Assembly (NCBI GenBank): GCA_035291905.1
Contig: DATDRF010000078.1
Location: 1 to 30,376 of the forward strand
Length of the DNA: 30,376 bases
Direction of reading: 5' to 3'
Source of the DNA: JACPLA01 sp035291905
Lineage (GTDB): Bacteria > Bacteroidota > Ignavibacteria > UBA10030
Shown: positions 1 to 7,405 of the stretch, one piece after another
Layout: each line of letters opens with the position of its first letter
Numbering within the stretch: the first letter of the stretch is position 1
The notes under the pieces: model-generated
The model's database searches: none
What the model saw: only the letters and a program-made list of their open reading frames with translations
Told to the model about the DNA's origin: nothing
Program-made: the position numbers and the translations under genes

Positions 1-67
1 TGTTCCACCGTCTTGCCGTGTCATCGAATCTGGTTTCAGAGTCGGACTAATGTCCGATATTCCGATT

Positions 68-126
68 GCCTGATCGCTCGGCGTTTTTGATTTCTGCGGT
101 GTTTCGGGCGACTACTTCCCGAGGAA
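68..126. repeat. Copy 1 of a two-hairpin intergenic element
   Basis: This stretch opens with GCCTGAT-C-GCTC-GGCGT (68-84) and, about 24 nt later, holds the 19-mer gcgactacttcccgaggaa (108-126). The same two blocks in the same order and orientation, at slightly different spacing, occur at 5795-5858. The 19-mer is exact in both copies and itself contains a small inverted repeat (TTCC-CGA-GGAA). The copies flank the three-gene signalling block. The core GCCTGAT(N)GCTC also appears in the terminator at 291-319. It could be a dispersed intergenic repeat, a shared 3' end or an RNA element; the sequence alone does not decide. Confidence 0.55.
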
Positions 127-219
127 GATCAGGACGCCGGAGCCGATCCCAACGGCAAATCCCCCAAATGCTCCTATCAAGAGTCCTATCAACGTGCGTG
201 AACCTGGCGGGAGAATCAT
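112..219 (-). CDS. Possible 35-residue single-pass membrane peptide
   Basis: This is a short open frame with ATG at 219-217 and TAG at 114-112. After a short MILPPGSRT start, the peptide is almost wholly hydrophobic and glycine-rich (LIGLLIGAFGGFAVGIGSG, then VLIFLGK), as expected for one transmembrane helix with glycine-zipper spacing. No convincing Shine-Dalgarno sequence precedes the ATG. It lies downstream of the terminator that ends the signalling genes, so it would need its own promoter. The last codons and stop fall inside the repeated 19-mer at 108-126. I do not recognise a family. It may be a genuine small membrane protein or a chance frame in an intergenic region. Confidence 0.35.
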   Translation of the reverse strand: MILPPGSRTLIGLLIGAFGGFAVGIGSGVLIFLGK

Positions 220-290
220 TCGATGAAGTTACATAACTAACAGCTAAAACTGAAGATTAGAGATTGAATATTTGAAAACATGGTCTTTTC

Positions 291-319
291 AAAAAAAACG
301 CCTGATTGCTCAGAGCGTT
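291..319 (-). terminator. Rho-independent terminator after the signalling genes
   Basis: Read on the minus strand, a 9-bp stem with one bulged T and a GCAA loop (arms 310-319 and 297-305) is followed directly by eight Ts (298-291). It lies about 25 nt past the stop codon of the receiver-phosphatase gene, so it is a well-placed intrinsic terminator. The stem core CTGA/TCAG resembles the hairpin at 5795-5809. Confidence 0.85.
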
Positions 320-344
320 TCTCGTTCGTCAGACTCCGTGCAAT

Positions 345-1511
345 TCAGGAGCGCTGGTACCTAAGCGTCAGAATCGTAATGTCGTCTGCCTGCGGAGCAC
401 CATTCACAAATGCCTTCACATCCGCAAGACTTCCTTTGATCAGTTCCTGAATCGTGGAGCCATTCCTCGCTTCGAGAAATCTCTCCAGCCGTTGATCATC
501 ATAAGGATTCATCTCCCCATCCATAGCCTCGGTAACACCGTCTGTATAAAGAAACAGGGTGTCTCCCGGTTCGAGCTTGAGCTTCGCAGTATCAAATTCG
601 ATCTGCCCGATTTTTCCCAGGATAAAACCGCCTGTTGAGGGCAGTTGTTGAACACCACCCGATGACCGAAGCAGATAGGGAGGATTATGCCCTCCGTTGC
701 TGTACTGCACCTCCCCCGTGCGAACGTTCAAAACCCCGTAGAAGATAGTCACAAACGTTGCTGCTTCACTTTCCGGAATCAACAGTGTGTTCAACTTCCG
801 CAACACCTCACCCGGATGGGCAATCTGATGCGCAATAGCTTTCAGGAGCGTGCGGCTTACCGCCATATAAATGGCTGCCGGAATCCCCTTCCCCGAAACA
901 TCGCCAATCACAAACGCCAGCCGATCCTCGTCGACAAAGTAATAGTCATAGAAATCTCCCCCAACCTCTTTTGCCGTCAGCATTTCGGCATACAGATCTA
1001 CTTCCGGCCGATTTGGAAAAGGAGGAAATGTGCTGGGAAGAAGCGATTGTTGGATCCGTGTTGCTATGGTGAGATCCCTTTGAACCGCAACCAGCTCGTC
1101 CCGTGATTTCAGGGCGCTCTTGATAATCTCAAGCTGGTTTGTCGTTTTCTTGACTGTGACATCGAGATCGTTGAAATCGATCGGCTTCGTAAGAAAATCG
1201 AACGCACCGCGGTTCATTGCCGTCCTGATGTTTTCCATATCTCCGTATGCCGAGACGATCACGGATTTGAGGACGGGATTGTTCATTTCATCAATCTTCT
1301 GCAGCAACGTCAGTCCGTCCATTTCAGGCATATTGATATCGGACAGTACCACGGTGATGTCGGTGTGCTCTCCGAGCCGTTTGAGGGCCTGAACGCCATT
1401 CTGGGCAAATTCGAAATGCAGCTCATGATCCCGAATTTGCTTCCGAAACTTCTGCTTGATCAACAGCTCCAAATCGGGTTCATCATCAACGACGAGAATC
1501 TTGTGCGGCAT
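345..1511 (-). CDS. Response regulator with PP2C/SpoIIE-type serine phosphatase output (RsbU-like)
   Basis: The protein has 388 residues. The receiver domain (about 1-125) has the acidic pair D9/D10, predicted phospho-acceptor D58 in LSDINMPEMDG, S87 and K109 in TKPID. A helical linker (about 125-160) leads to a PP2C-like SpoIIE domain (about 165-385) with EVGGDFYD, DVSGKG, SNGGHNPP, YTDGVTEA and ADDITIL; these carry the metal-binding aspartates. Proteins of this design are known to dephosphorylate anti-sigma-factor antagonists in partner-switching pathways; that target is inferred here and none is encoded nearby. I chose the ATG at 1511 over an in-frame start 24 nt upstream because AAGGA sits 6 nt before it and MPHKILVVDDE is the usual receiver start. 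It is the last of three genes, ahead of a terminator. Confidence 0.9.
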   Translation of the reverse strand: MPHKILVVDDEPDLELLIKQKFRKQIRDHELHFEFAQNGVQALKRLGEHTDITVVLSDINMPEMDGLTLLQKIDEMNNPVLKSVIVSAYGDMENIRTAMNRGAFDFLTKPIDFNDLDVTVKKTTNQLEIIKSALKSRDELVAVQRDLTIATRIQQSLLPSTFPPFPNRPEVDLYAEMLTAKEVGGDFYDYYFVDEDRLAFVIGDVSGKGIPAAIYMAVSRTLLKAIAHQIAHPGEVLRKLNTLLIPESEAATFVTIFYGVLNVRTGEVQYSNGGHNPPYLLRSSGGVQQLPSTGGFILGKIGQIEFDTAKLKLEPGDTLFLYTDGVTEAMDGEMNPYDDQRLERFLEARNGSTIQELIKGSLADVKAFVNGAPQADDITILTLRYQRS

Positions 1512-1549
1512 GAAGGTTCCTTTTTTCTCAATCAACGTGCTGCGGTGAA

Positions 1550-1924
1550 TCAGGAAAAGTCAAATACGTCCTTCTTGACAAGGTCGAAATCGATCGGTTT
1601 TGTAAAATAGTGTTCCGCTCCCGTGGTCATTGCAGTCTTGTAGTTCTGGTCGTCGCCGTAGGCCGTGATAATCGACACTCTGATCTGCGGAAAACGCTCT
1701 TTGACAATTTTCAACAGCTCCAATCCCGTCATCCCGGGCATGTTGATGTCCGAGAGAATGCACACCACATCTGGTGGCTGAACGCTGCTGAGCATTTCCA
1801 GGGCTTCGTCTCCGGAGAACGCATAACACAATTCCACGCGTCCTTCCTTCACTTCCTTTCGAAAACGCTGCCGGAACAGGACTTCAATGTCTTTTTCGTC
1901 ATCAACGATCATGACCTTCATCAT
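1550..1924 (-). CDS. Stand-alone receiver (CheY-like) response regulator
   Basis: The protein has 124 residues, all of it a receiver domain: D8/D9, phospho-acceptor D59 in LSDINMPGMTG, T87 in ITAYG and K109 in TKPIDF. No output domain follows, so it should work by protein-protein contact or as a phosphate shuttle or sink. The start overlaps the kinase stop codon (ATGA), with GGAGG about 9 nt upstream, indicating translational coupling with the kinase. It closely resembles the receiver of the downstream phosphatase gene (shared FRK, SDINMP.M.GL.LL, AYGD..N..TAM..GA and TKPIDF blocks), so the two look like a tandem duplication. The frame is short but complete. Confidence 0.9.
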   Translation of the reverse strand: MMKVMIVDDEKDIEVLFRQRFRKEVKEGRVELCYAFSGDEALEMLSSVQPPDVVCILSDINMPGMTGLELLKIVKERFPQIRVSIITAYGDDQNYKTAMTTGAEHYFTKPIDFDLVKKDVFDFS

Positions 1925-4900
1925 CCTTGCGGCCCTCCGTTGCTCTCTGCGTTTCTGGGTATTCTGATAATAAACTCGGCGAATTCCCCCTCCTTGGTAT
2001 CCACATCGATCTCACCCTTGTGCACCTGGGTGATGATATCATACGTCAGAGAGAGCCCGAGGCCTGTGCCGATGCCGGCAGGCTTCGTGGTAAAGAACGG
2101 GTTGAACATCCTGTCAAGAACCTCGGGGGGAATTCCGTTGCCGTTGTCGCGAATTCTGATTTCGACCTTGTTGCCGAGGTTCTTTGCGGAGACTTTGACG
2201 ATCGGACTGAAACCATTCTTTGCGTTTTTCCGCTTTTCATTGGCCGCGTAACAGGCATTGTTGACGATATTCAGAAACGCGCGGCTCAAATCCTGCGGTA
2301 CGACCTTCATCTTCCCGATCGAAGGATCCAGGTCAGTTTCGATCTTGACGTTGAAAGACTGATCCAGCGCCCGCATGCCGTGATAGGCGAGGTTCGTGTA
2401 TTCCGCGAGGAGGGCGTTGACATCGGTTTCCTGTTTTTCCCCTGGTTTCCCCCGCGAATGAAGCAGCATCCCTCGAACAATACTGTCGGCGCGTTTTCCA
2501 TGCTCGTTGATCTTCGTAACATTTTGTTCCAGATCAGCCAGGATTTCCCCGATTTCCTTTGCCCGTTTCGGATCGACGAGTTTCTTTTCAGCAGCAAGTT
2601 CTGTGCGCAGATCTTTGGCGAGATCCTGCGAGAGAACAGCAAAGTTCGTGATGAAATTGAGCGGATTCTTGATTTCGTGGGCAATGCCGGCTGTCAGCTG
2701 GCCCAACGAGGCCATCTTTTCGGAAAGCACCAGCTGGTTTTGTGTTTCTTTGAGATGATCCAGTGTCTTTTGCAGCTCAATTGTCCTCTTCTGCACAAGA
2801 GACTCCAGCTCCGCTGCCTGTTTCTTGACACTTTTCATGCGGATGTAGTAGAAAGACGGTCCTCCGGCGAGAAAACCAATCACTACAAGAGTCAGAAACC
2901 ACGTTGATTGATAGAAAAAGGGCATCATCTCAAATTGAACTGACGTTCCTTCTTCGTTCCATATTCCGTCGCTGTTTGCGGCAATCACGCGGAACGTGTA
3001 TCTACCCGGACTGAGACTTGTATAATAGGCGTCGCGGCGCGGTCCGGCATCAATCCAGTCCTTGTCCTGACCTTCGAGTTTATACTTATACCGGACTTTG
3101 TCCGCTCCAATGAAGCTCAATCCGGCGTAGTGGAATTCAAAACGTTCTCTCCCGGCCGGAACATAAATGAGGGTGTCCGTTGGCTGTTGAGCCCCCTCGA
3201 CAACAAACTGGTCAATAACCACCGGTGGCGAAATCTCGTTCAGTTTGATATCGGCCGGATTGACAACAGCCGCTCCTGCAACGGTGGTGAAGGCGATTCT
3301 GCCATCCTTCATCTTCCAGATATTCGGCCACCCGAGCGCGTTGGTCTCGCCTGATTTCATCCCGTCCGCCGTGCCATAGGTGCTGTAGGAGTAAGAAGGA
3401 GCCTTTCCATCAGCGAAATCATCAAGATTCTTCTTCTCGATCCTATATACCGCTTTGTTCGTGCCAATCCAGAGATATCCGGCATTGTCTTCCATGATCG
3501 AACCGAGCGTGTATTCAGGAAATCCATTCTCAGGAGTGTAGCTGAAGAATACTCCATTCTTGAAACGATAGAGGCCCTCGGTCCCACTCGCGATCCAGAT
3601 CGTCCCCTCGTGATCTTCGAATTCGGAAAAAGCTCTCGCGGAGGGAAATCCGTCTTTTTTTGAATAATGGATCAATTCGCCTTGCTTCAACATGTGCAAT
3701 CCGCCATTGAACGTTCCGATCCACAACTGTTGTTTGGAGTCCTCCATCAAACTGCTGATTCTGCCATTCACTAATTCCTTGTTGAGCAGTGTAAACCTTC
3801 CGTTGTGAAAACTGAGTACGCTATCGTCCAGCGCGACCAACACCGAACCCGATTTGCTGACAATCAGGGTGTATGCGTTGTCAAAGCTTATTCCAGGCTG
3901 GGTATACCGTTTCACAACACCATCACGGATAGTAAAAAGTCCCGATACCTGTCCATTGAACGTCGTCACCCACATCGTCCCCTGGTGATCTTCACCGATA
4001 CTGAGAATCCATGACGGAAGCTTGTCTTTTTCATCAAACACCCTCACCGATGTTCCTGACATTTTCGCTAGTCCGCCATACCTGGATCCCATCCAGAGAT
4101 TTCCCTTGCTGTCCTCAAACACCGAGGTCATGTCTTCACCTCTTAATCCATCCTCCTTTGAGTACGTAACGAACTTTCCTTCCCTCAGCCGGTGCAAGCC
4201 ATTCCCGTCCGTGCCAAACCAGACACTCCCTTCGGGATCAATGAGTAACGAACCGATGTTATCATTCGCCAATCCATTTTCCTTGCCATAGTGGTCATAG
4301 ATTCCATCCGCGAAGCGCCAGATTCCCTTGTTTGTGGCAATCCAGATTGCATTGTCTTTGCCGACGGCCACGTCATTTACATTTTCAGCAGGAGTCTTGT
4401 TTTCGTATGAAAGAATCTTCCCGCCCGCCATCTTGTTGATTCCACGAGCTGTTCTTACCCAAAGAGCACCATCCTTGTCCTCGAAGATCGGGAGGGCTAT
4501 GTCGGCCAGGAGTCCATCTCTTGTCGTGAAGACTGTCGTTTTCCCCTCGCTCAAACGAACGAGTCCGGAGTTCATGGATATCCAGATATTTCCCTTGCTA
4601 TCTTCAAAGATTGTTTCGATGCCGCGGCGCCCCAAGCCATTAGCCCTGTTGTCGGGAAAGCCGTTTTGCCTGGAATAGACGGTAAACGCATGATCGTCGT
4701 ATTTCGCGATTCCATTGGGAGTGTTGAACCACAAGTTACCCTTCGAATCCTCCGAAACTGAAAACACCGAGTCGGCCGGAAGCCCATCGCTCTTTCCCCA
4801 TGTCTTCATTGTTCCGTTGAGGTATTGTGTCACACGGAACGAAGACCGGTCGAATATCCAGACACTGCCGTCACGGGTCGTCCGAACATAGCGGACGTTA

Positions 4901-5334
4901 TTACTCGGCAATCCATCCGTTGTGTCGACCGTGCGGAGAGCCCCGTTCACATAATGGCCAACCCCTTGGTTTCTGCTGGCGTACATCATCCAAATGCCTC
5001 CGTTCCGATCCTCTGCAAACGGGAGCACCCAGTTGTTCTTCATCTCTTTGCTGTTTGTCCGATCAAAGACCTTGAACTGATGGCCGTCAAAACGGACCAA
5101 CCCCTCCTGAGTGCCAAACCAGAGATAGCCGTCGCTGGACTGGAAGAGTGTATAGGCGCTATTCTGCGGAAGTCCTTGCGGCACCCCCCAATGGTCGTGC
5201 ACGTACTGCCGGAGCGGCCTTCTGCCTTGTGCTAATGCATTCGGCGTCTGAACGTTGAGAAGAACTGCCACGGAGAGAAGAAGAACCGTGCGAAATGGAT
5301 GAACGCGTGTTGGCTCAGCGGATAGTATTCCCAT
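1921..5334 (-). CDS. Two-component regulator propeller sensor histidine kinase
   Basis: The protein has 1137 residues. A signal or anchor segment (about 14-36) is followed by many two-component-regulator propeller repeats (about 45-690) with recurring EDSKGNLW, DGLP and GTxxGL motifs, enough for two seven-bladed propellers. A Y_Y_Y domain (about 735-800), a transmembrane helix (about 810-832) and a coiled coil precede the HisKA domain, with phospho-acceptor H886 in GIAHEIKNPLNF. The HATPase domain has an N box near NNACYAA (1025-1031), a G1 box DNGNGIP (1063-1069) and a G2 box GTGLGLS (1089-1095). Such propellers sense oligosaccharides in the periplasm in Bacteroides hybrid two-component systems. 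Unlike those, this protein ends after the ATPase domain, with no receiver and no AraC DNA-binding domain. It follows the glycan locus on the same strand and probably senses a product of it (inference). Confidence 0.93.
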   Translation of the reverse strand: MGILSAEPTRVHPFRTVLLLSVAVLLNVQTPNALAQGRRPLRQYVHDHWGVPQGLPQNSAYTLFQSSDGYLWFGTQEGLVRFDGHQFKVFDRTNSKEMKNNWVLPFAEDRNGGIWMMYASRNQGVGHYVNGALRTVDTTDGLPSNNVRYVRTTRDGSVWIFDRSSFRVTQYLNGTMKTWGKSDGLPADSVFSVSEDSKGNLWFNTPNGIAKYDDHAFTVYSRQNGFPDNRANGLGRRGIETIFEDSKGNIWISMNSGLVRLSEGKTTVFTTRDGLLADIALPIFEDKDGALWVRTARGINKMAGGKILSYENKTPAENVNDVAVGKDNAIWIATNKGIWRFADGIYDHYGKENGLANDNIGSLLIDPEGSVWFGTDGNGLHRLREGKFVTYSKEDGLRGEDMTSVFEDSKGNLWMGSRYGGLAKMSGTSVRVFDEKDKLPSWILSIGEDHQGTMWVTTFNGQVSGLFTIRDGVVKRYTQPGISFDNAYTLIVSKSGSVLVALDDSVLSFHNGRFTLLNKELVNGRISSLMEDSKQQLWIGTFNGGLHMLKQGELIHYSKKDGFPSARAFSEFEDHEGTIWIASGTEGLYRFKNGVFFSYTPENGFPEYTLGSIMEDNAGYLWIGTNKAVYRIEKKNLDDFADGKAPSYSYSTYGTADGMKSGETNALGWPNIWKMKDGRIAFTTVAGAAVVNPADIKLNEISPPVVIDQFVVEGAQQPTDTLIYVPAGRERFEFHYAGLSFIGADKVRYKYKLEGQDKDWIDAGPRRDAYYTSLSPGRYTFRVIAANSDGIWNEEGTSVQFEMMPFFYQSTWFLTLVVIGFLAGGPSFYYIRMKSVKKQAAELESLVQKRTIELQKTLDHLKETQNQLVLSEKMASLGQLTAGIAHEIKNPLNFITNFAVLSQDLAKDLRTELAAEKKLVDPKRAKEIGEILADLEQNVTKINEHGKRADSIVRGMLLHSRGKPGEKQETDVNALLAEYTNLAYHGMRALDQSFNVKIETDLDPSIGKMKVVPQDLSRAFLNIVNNACYAANEKRKNAKNGFSPIVKVSAKNLGNKVEIRIRDNGNGIPPEVLDRMFNPFFTTKPAGIGTGLGLSLTYDIITQVHKGEIDVDTKEGEFAEFIIRIPRNAESNGGPQG

Positions 5335-5785
5335 GACAATCCCTTGGGTGATTTGAAGGAATGATGAGCCGGCACTTTGAAAAGCGGCGTCATCAGAGAA
5401 GCTCTTTGAGAACCATTCCTAATTAGCGATTTGACAAGAAAACCACTTGGCTTGCAGAGCATGTCGGGCTGTGGATCGTTCACGAGTTGTACTATCTCAG
5501 CGTAAAGGGAGGTGAGTGAATATAGACGATTGTAAGGTCGCCTGCAAGGGAAAACCATGGCAGGCCATTTCGCATGCCGCCGTATCGGATGGAACCGCCG
5601 GCTACCCTACTCACATGGTTGCAGCGGTTATCAAATGTGTATTTTCTCAACAGCTATCAACGCGAACGCAAGAAAATGCGGGCATTGAGGTGATAAATCA
5701 GGCGTCTGCGATTCTCGTTGCCCCATCTCTGATTCTTGATCGGAAAACGGTCAGGATGGAAATCATGACATCGCCCACGTCTGGC
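5335..5785. other. Gene-free region upstream of the sensor kinase
   Basis: I accept no gene in these roughly 450 nt. The region holds the candidate kinase promoter (5519-5547) and therefore a possible leader of about 180 nt. It also has a 7-bp inverted repeat, attttct at 5641-5647 and agaaaat at 5671-5677, which might be an operator or a loose stem. A plus-strand frame of 94 codons (5516-5800) begins with GTG behind a GGGAGG-like sequence, but its product resembles nothing I know and its stop lies in the hairpin of the repeat element, so I do not call it. Confidence 0.5.
5519..5547 (-). promoter_or_regulatory. Candidate sigma-70-type promoter for the kinase operon
   Basis: On the minus strand TTGCAG (5547-5542) and TATATT (5524-5519) are separated by exactly 17 nt. 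The -10 box matches the sigma-70 consensus at five of six positions and the -35 box at three of six. Transcription would start near 5512 and give a leader of about 180 nt before the kinase ATG. This promoter would let the signalling genes be expressed independently of the upstream glycan operon. It is a consensus match only. Confidence 0.4.
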
Positions 5786-5809
5786 AAAAGAAATGCCTGA
5801 TGCTCAGGC
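5786..5809 (-). terminator. Probable terminator at the end of the glycan-utilization operon
   Basis: Read on the minus strand, a perfect 6-bp stem GCCTGA / TCAGGC with a GCA loop (5809-5795) is followed by ATTTCTTTT (5794-5786). It lies about 85 nt past the GH130 stop codon. The stem is short and the T-run is interrupted, so termination may be incomplete. The hairpin is also the first part of the repeated element at 5795-5858. Confidence 0.55.
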
Positions 5810-5858
5810 GTCCTTCATTTGGGATCAGGACGCGGCAGTGCGACTACTTCCCGAGGAA
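5795..5858. repeat. Copy 2 of a two-hairpin intergenic element
   Basis: This is the counterpart of 68-126. The GCCTGAT-GCTC-A-GGCGT hairpin (5795-5811) is followed about 29 nt later by the exact 19-mer gcgactacttcccgaggaa (5840-5858). It lies immediately downstream of the GH130 gene, in the 3' untranslated region of the glycan operon. The string gatcaggacgc also occurs near both copies, but on opposite sides of the 19-mer (127-137 and 5823-5833), which suggests rearrangement within a repeat family. Confidence 0.55.
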
Positions 5859-5892
5859 CAATCATCACTCTGCAAGACAGCACGGCCTCTCA

Positions 5893-7362
5893 TTATGGCT
5901 GTTTCATGGCGTGAAGAAGTTCGCTGAGTCCGATTGATGCAAAGCGGCTCGATTGATCCGAGAGAGCATACGGAATGACCAACGTTCCGTTGTGCGCATC
6001 TGCACCACACGTATAGACAACATTCGGAACATATCCTTCGCGTTCGGTTTCATCCGGCTCTATCAGCGGCTCCTTGAGCCGGCCGATCACCCTCGTAGGA
6101 TCTTCAAGATCGAGGAGAACCGCTCCAATGCAGTATTTCCTGACGGGTCCAACACCGTGGGTCAGCAGGATCCACCCTTGAGCAGTCTCGATAGGCGATC
6201 CGCAATTCCCGATTTGCATGAACTCCCAGGGATATTCCGGTTTCAGCAGCGTACCCGGCCTTTGCCAGCTGTACAACGTGTTCGAAAAGACGCAATACAG
6301 ATTCTCCCCATCCTGGCGCGAAACCATCACATACCGACCCCGAATCTTTCTCGGGAAGAGCGCCATCCCTTTGTTCTTTGCCGCTTTTCCGCTCAATGAG
6401 CGGACGCGAAAACGCCGAAAATCTTCCGTCTCAAGAAGGAGCGGCATGATTTGCCTGCCATTGTACGCCGTGTACGTGGCATAATATCGCACGGAGCCAT
6501 TATCGACAAAACGGACGAACCGGGCGTCTTCGATCCCGTTGCTTTCGAACAACGAAACCGGGAAGATGACGCTTTCAGACAAAGCCTGCCTTTCCGGAAA
6601 ACTGATTTCGTAGTTCAGTTCCGAAAGCGCTTCGAGGTACTGAAGAGCCTTACTCCGTTCCGTGGAAAGGTTCCTGTTTTTCTTTTTGACTTTTGTGACT
6701 GACGCCAGGAGTTCAGACCGCTTGAACAATTTCGGAAGCGATCCAATGACTGCCTTGGTGGTGGCATTCAGATAACCCTCGTCCTTTGTCTTGACGAGGA
6801 ATTCGTCTTTCTCGTATTGCGGGTCCTGTTCGACTTCGGGTGACACGGCAAATCGTTCGCGGGGGTCGAGCTGAACGATGCCCCCGTTGCTGATGGTTCC
6901 GGTTCGAAACTCAATGGACGAAATGTGGCCCTCTCCCGTCGCGCGAAGGCTCATAATAAAGCGAAGGGACCCCTGCGGAGCTCCGCTTTGATCGGGATGA
7001 GGTACAATGGAGGGATTGAAGAGAGCTGCTGCTTCGAGAGAGTATTCACAGGTAAAGTATGCTCCGATGAGCATTTGCATCTGGAGCGAGGGGTCGTATC
7101 CCCTCCGAAGGTACTTTTTCATTTCATCGAATCTTCTGCGAAAAACACCCTCAAGATCGCGATGACGACTTCGGAAACTTTCAAAGACCTTCGAAAGCAT
7201 CTCTGCCGCCTCTTTATCGTTCATTTTCATGATTCGGCCAAGAATCGCCTTGATTCTCGCCGTGGAGCGGGGGCGGGGGACAGAGGATCGCATCATAACT
7301 CGTGATTTGTCTGATGTGATAATTGGGTCGTGACGTTGTACTCGTAGCTCTGCGTTGACCAT
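5893..7362 (-). CDS. GH130-family mannoside phosphorylase or hydrolase with N-terminal extension
   Basis: The protein has 489 residues. GH130 enzymes split beta-mannosides, most by phosphorolysis giving mannose 1-phosphate, some by hydrolysis. Recognisable blocks are FNPSIVPHPDQ (115-125), FIMSLRATGEGHISSIEFR (135-153), NGIEDARF (275-282, with the probable catalytic D279), NCGSP (386-390), a THGVG segment near 401, GAVLLDLEDPTRVIGR (413-428) and GYVPNVVY (443-450). About 110 residues of N-terminal extension, partly basic and helical, precede the propeller, as in the longer members of the family. There is no signal peptide, so it should be cytoplasmic. The ATG at 7362 follows GAGGAG; a nearer ATG runs straight into TAA. 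It lies 43 nt after the GH2 gene, consistent with joint action on short mannosides. Whether it is a phosphorylase or a hydrolase cannot be settled by eye. Confidence 0.85.
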   Translation of the reverse strand: MVNAELRVQRHDPIITSDKSRVMMRSSVPRPRSTARIKAILGRIMKMNDKEAAEMLSKVFESFRSRHRDLEGVFRRRFDEMKKYLRRGYDPSLQMQMLIGAYFTCEYSLEAAALFNPSIVPHPDQSGAPQGSLRFIMSLRATGEGHISSIEFRTGTISNGGIVQLDPRERFAVSPEVEQDPQYEKDEFLVKTKDEGYLNATTKAVIGSLPKLFKRSELLASVTKVKKKNRNLSTERSKALQYLEALSELNYEISFPERQALSESVIFPVSLFESNGIEDARFVRFVDNGSVRYYATYTAYNGRQIMPLLLETEDFRRFRVRSLSGKAAKNKGMALFPRKIRGRYVMVSRQDGENLYCVFSNTLYSWQRPGTLLKPEYPWEFMQIGNCGSPIETAQGWILLTHGVGPVRKYCIGAVLLDLEDPTRVIGRLKEPLIEPDETEREGYVPNVVYTCGADAHNGTLVIPYALSDQSSRFASIGLSELLHAMKQP

Positions 7363-7405
7363 TACTGTTTCATTCTCCTCGCTGTCAATTGTTTGTATCT
7401 CCTAA

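Noticed and set aside
42..57. Inverted repeat tcggac-taat-gtccga
   Set aside because: A 6-bp stem with a 4-nt loop but no T-run on either strand, so not a terminator; too short to call anything else.
1927..2907. Plus-strand open frame of 326 codons
   Set aside because: It is antisense to the HisKA and HATPase domains of the sensor kinase and shows no recognisable motifs.
5516..5800. Plus-strand frame of 94 codons in the intergenic region, starting with GTG behind a GGGAGG-like site
   Set aside because: It would be the only plus-strand gene, overlaps the candidate kinase promoter, ends inside a hairpin of the repeat element, and its product resembles nothing I recognise. A ribosome-profiling signal or conservation would change this.
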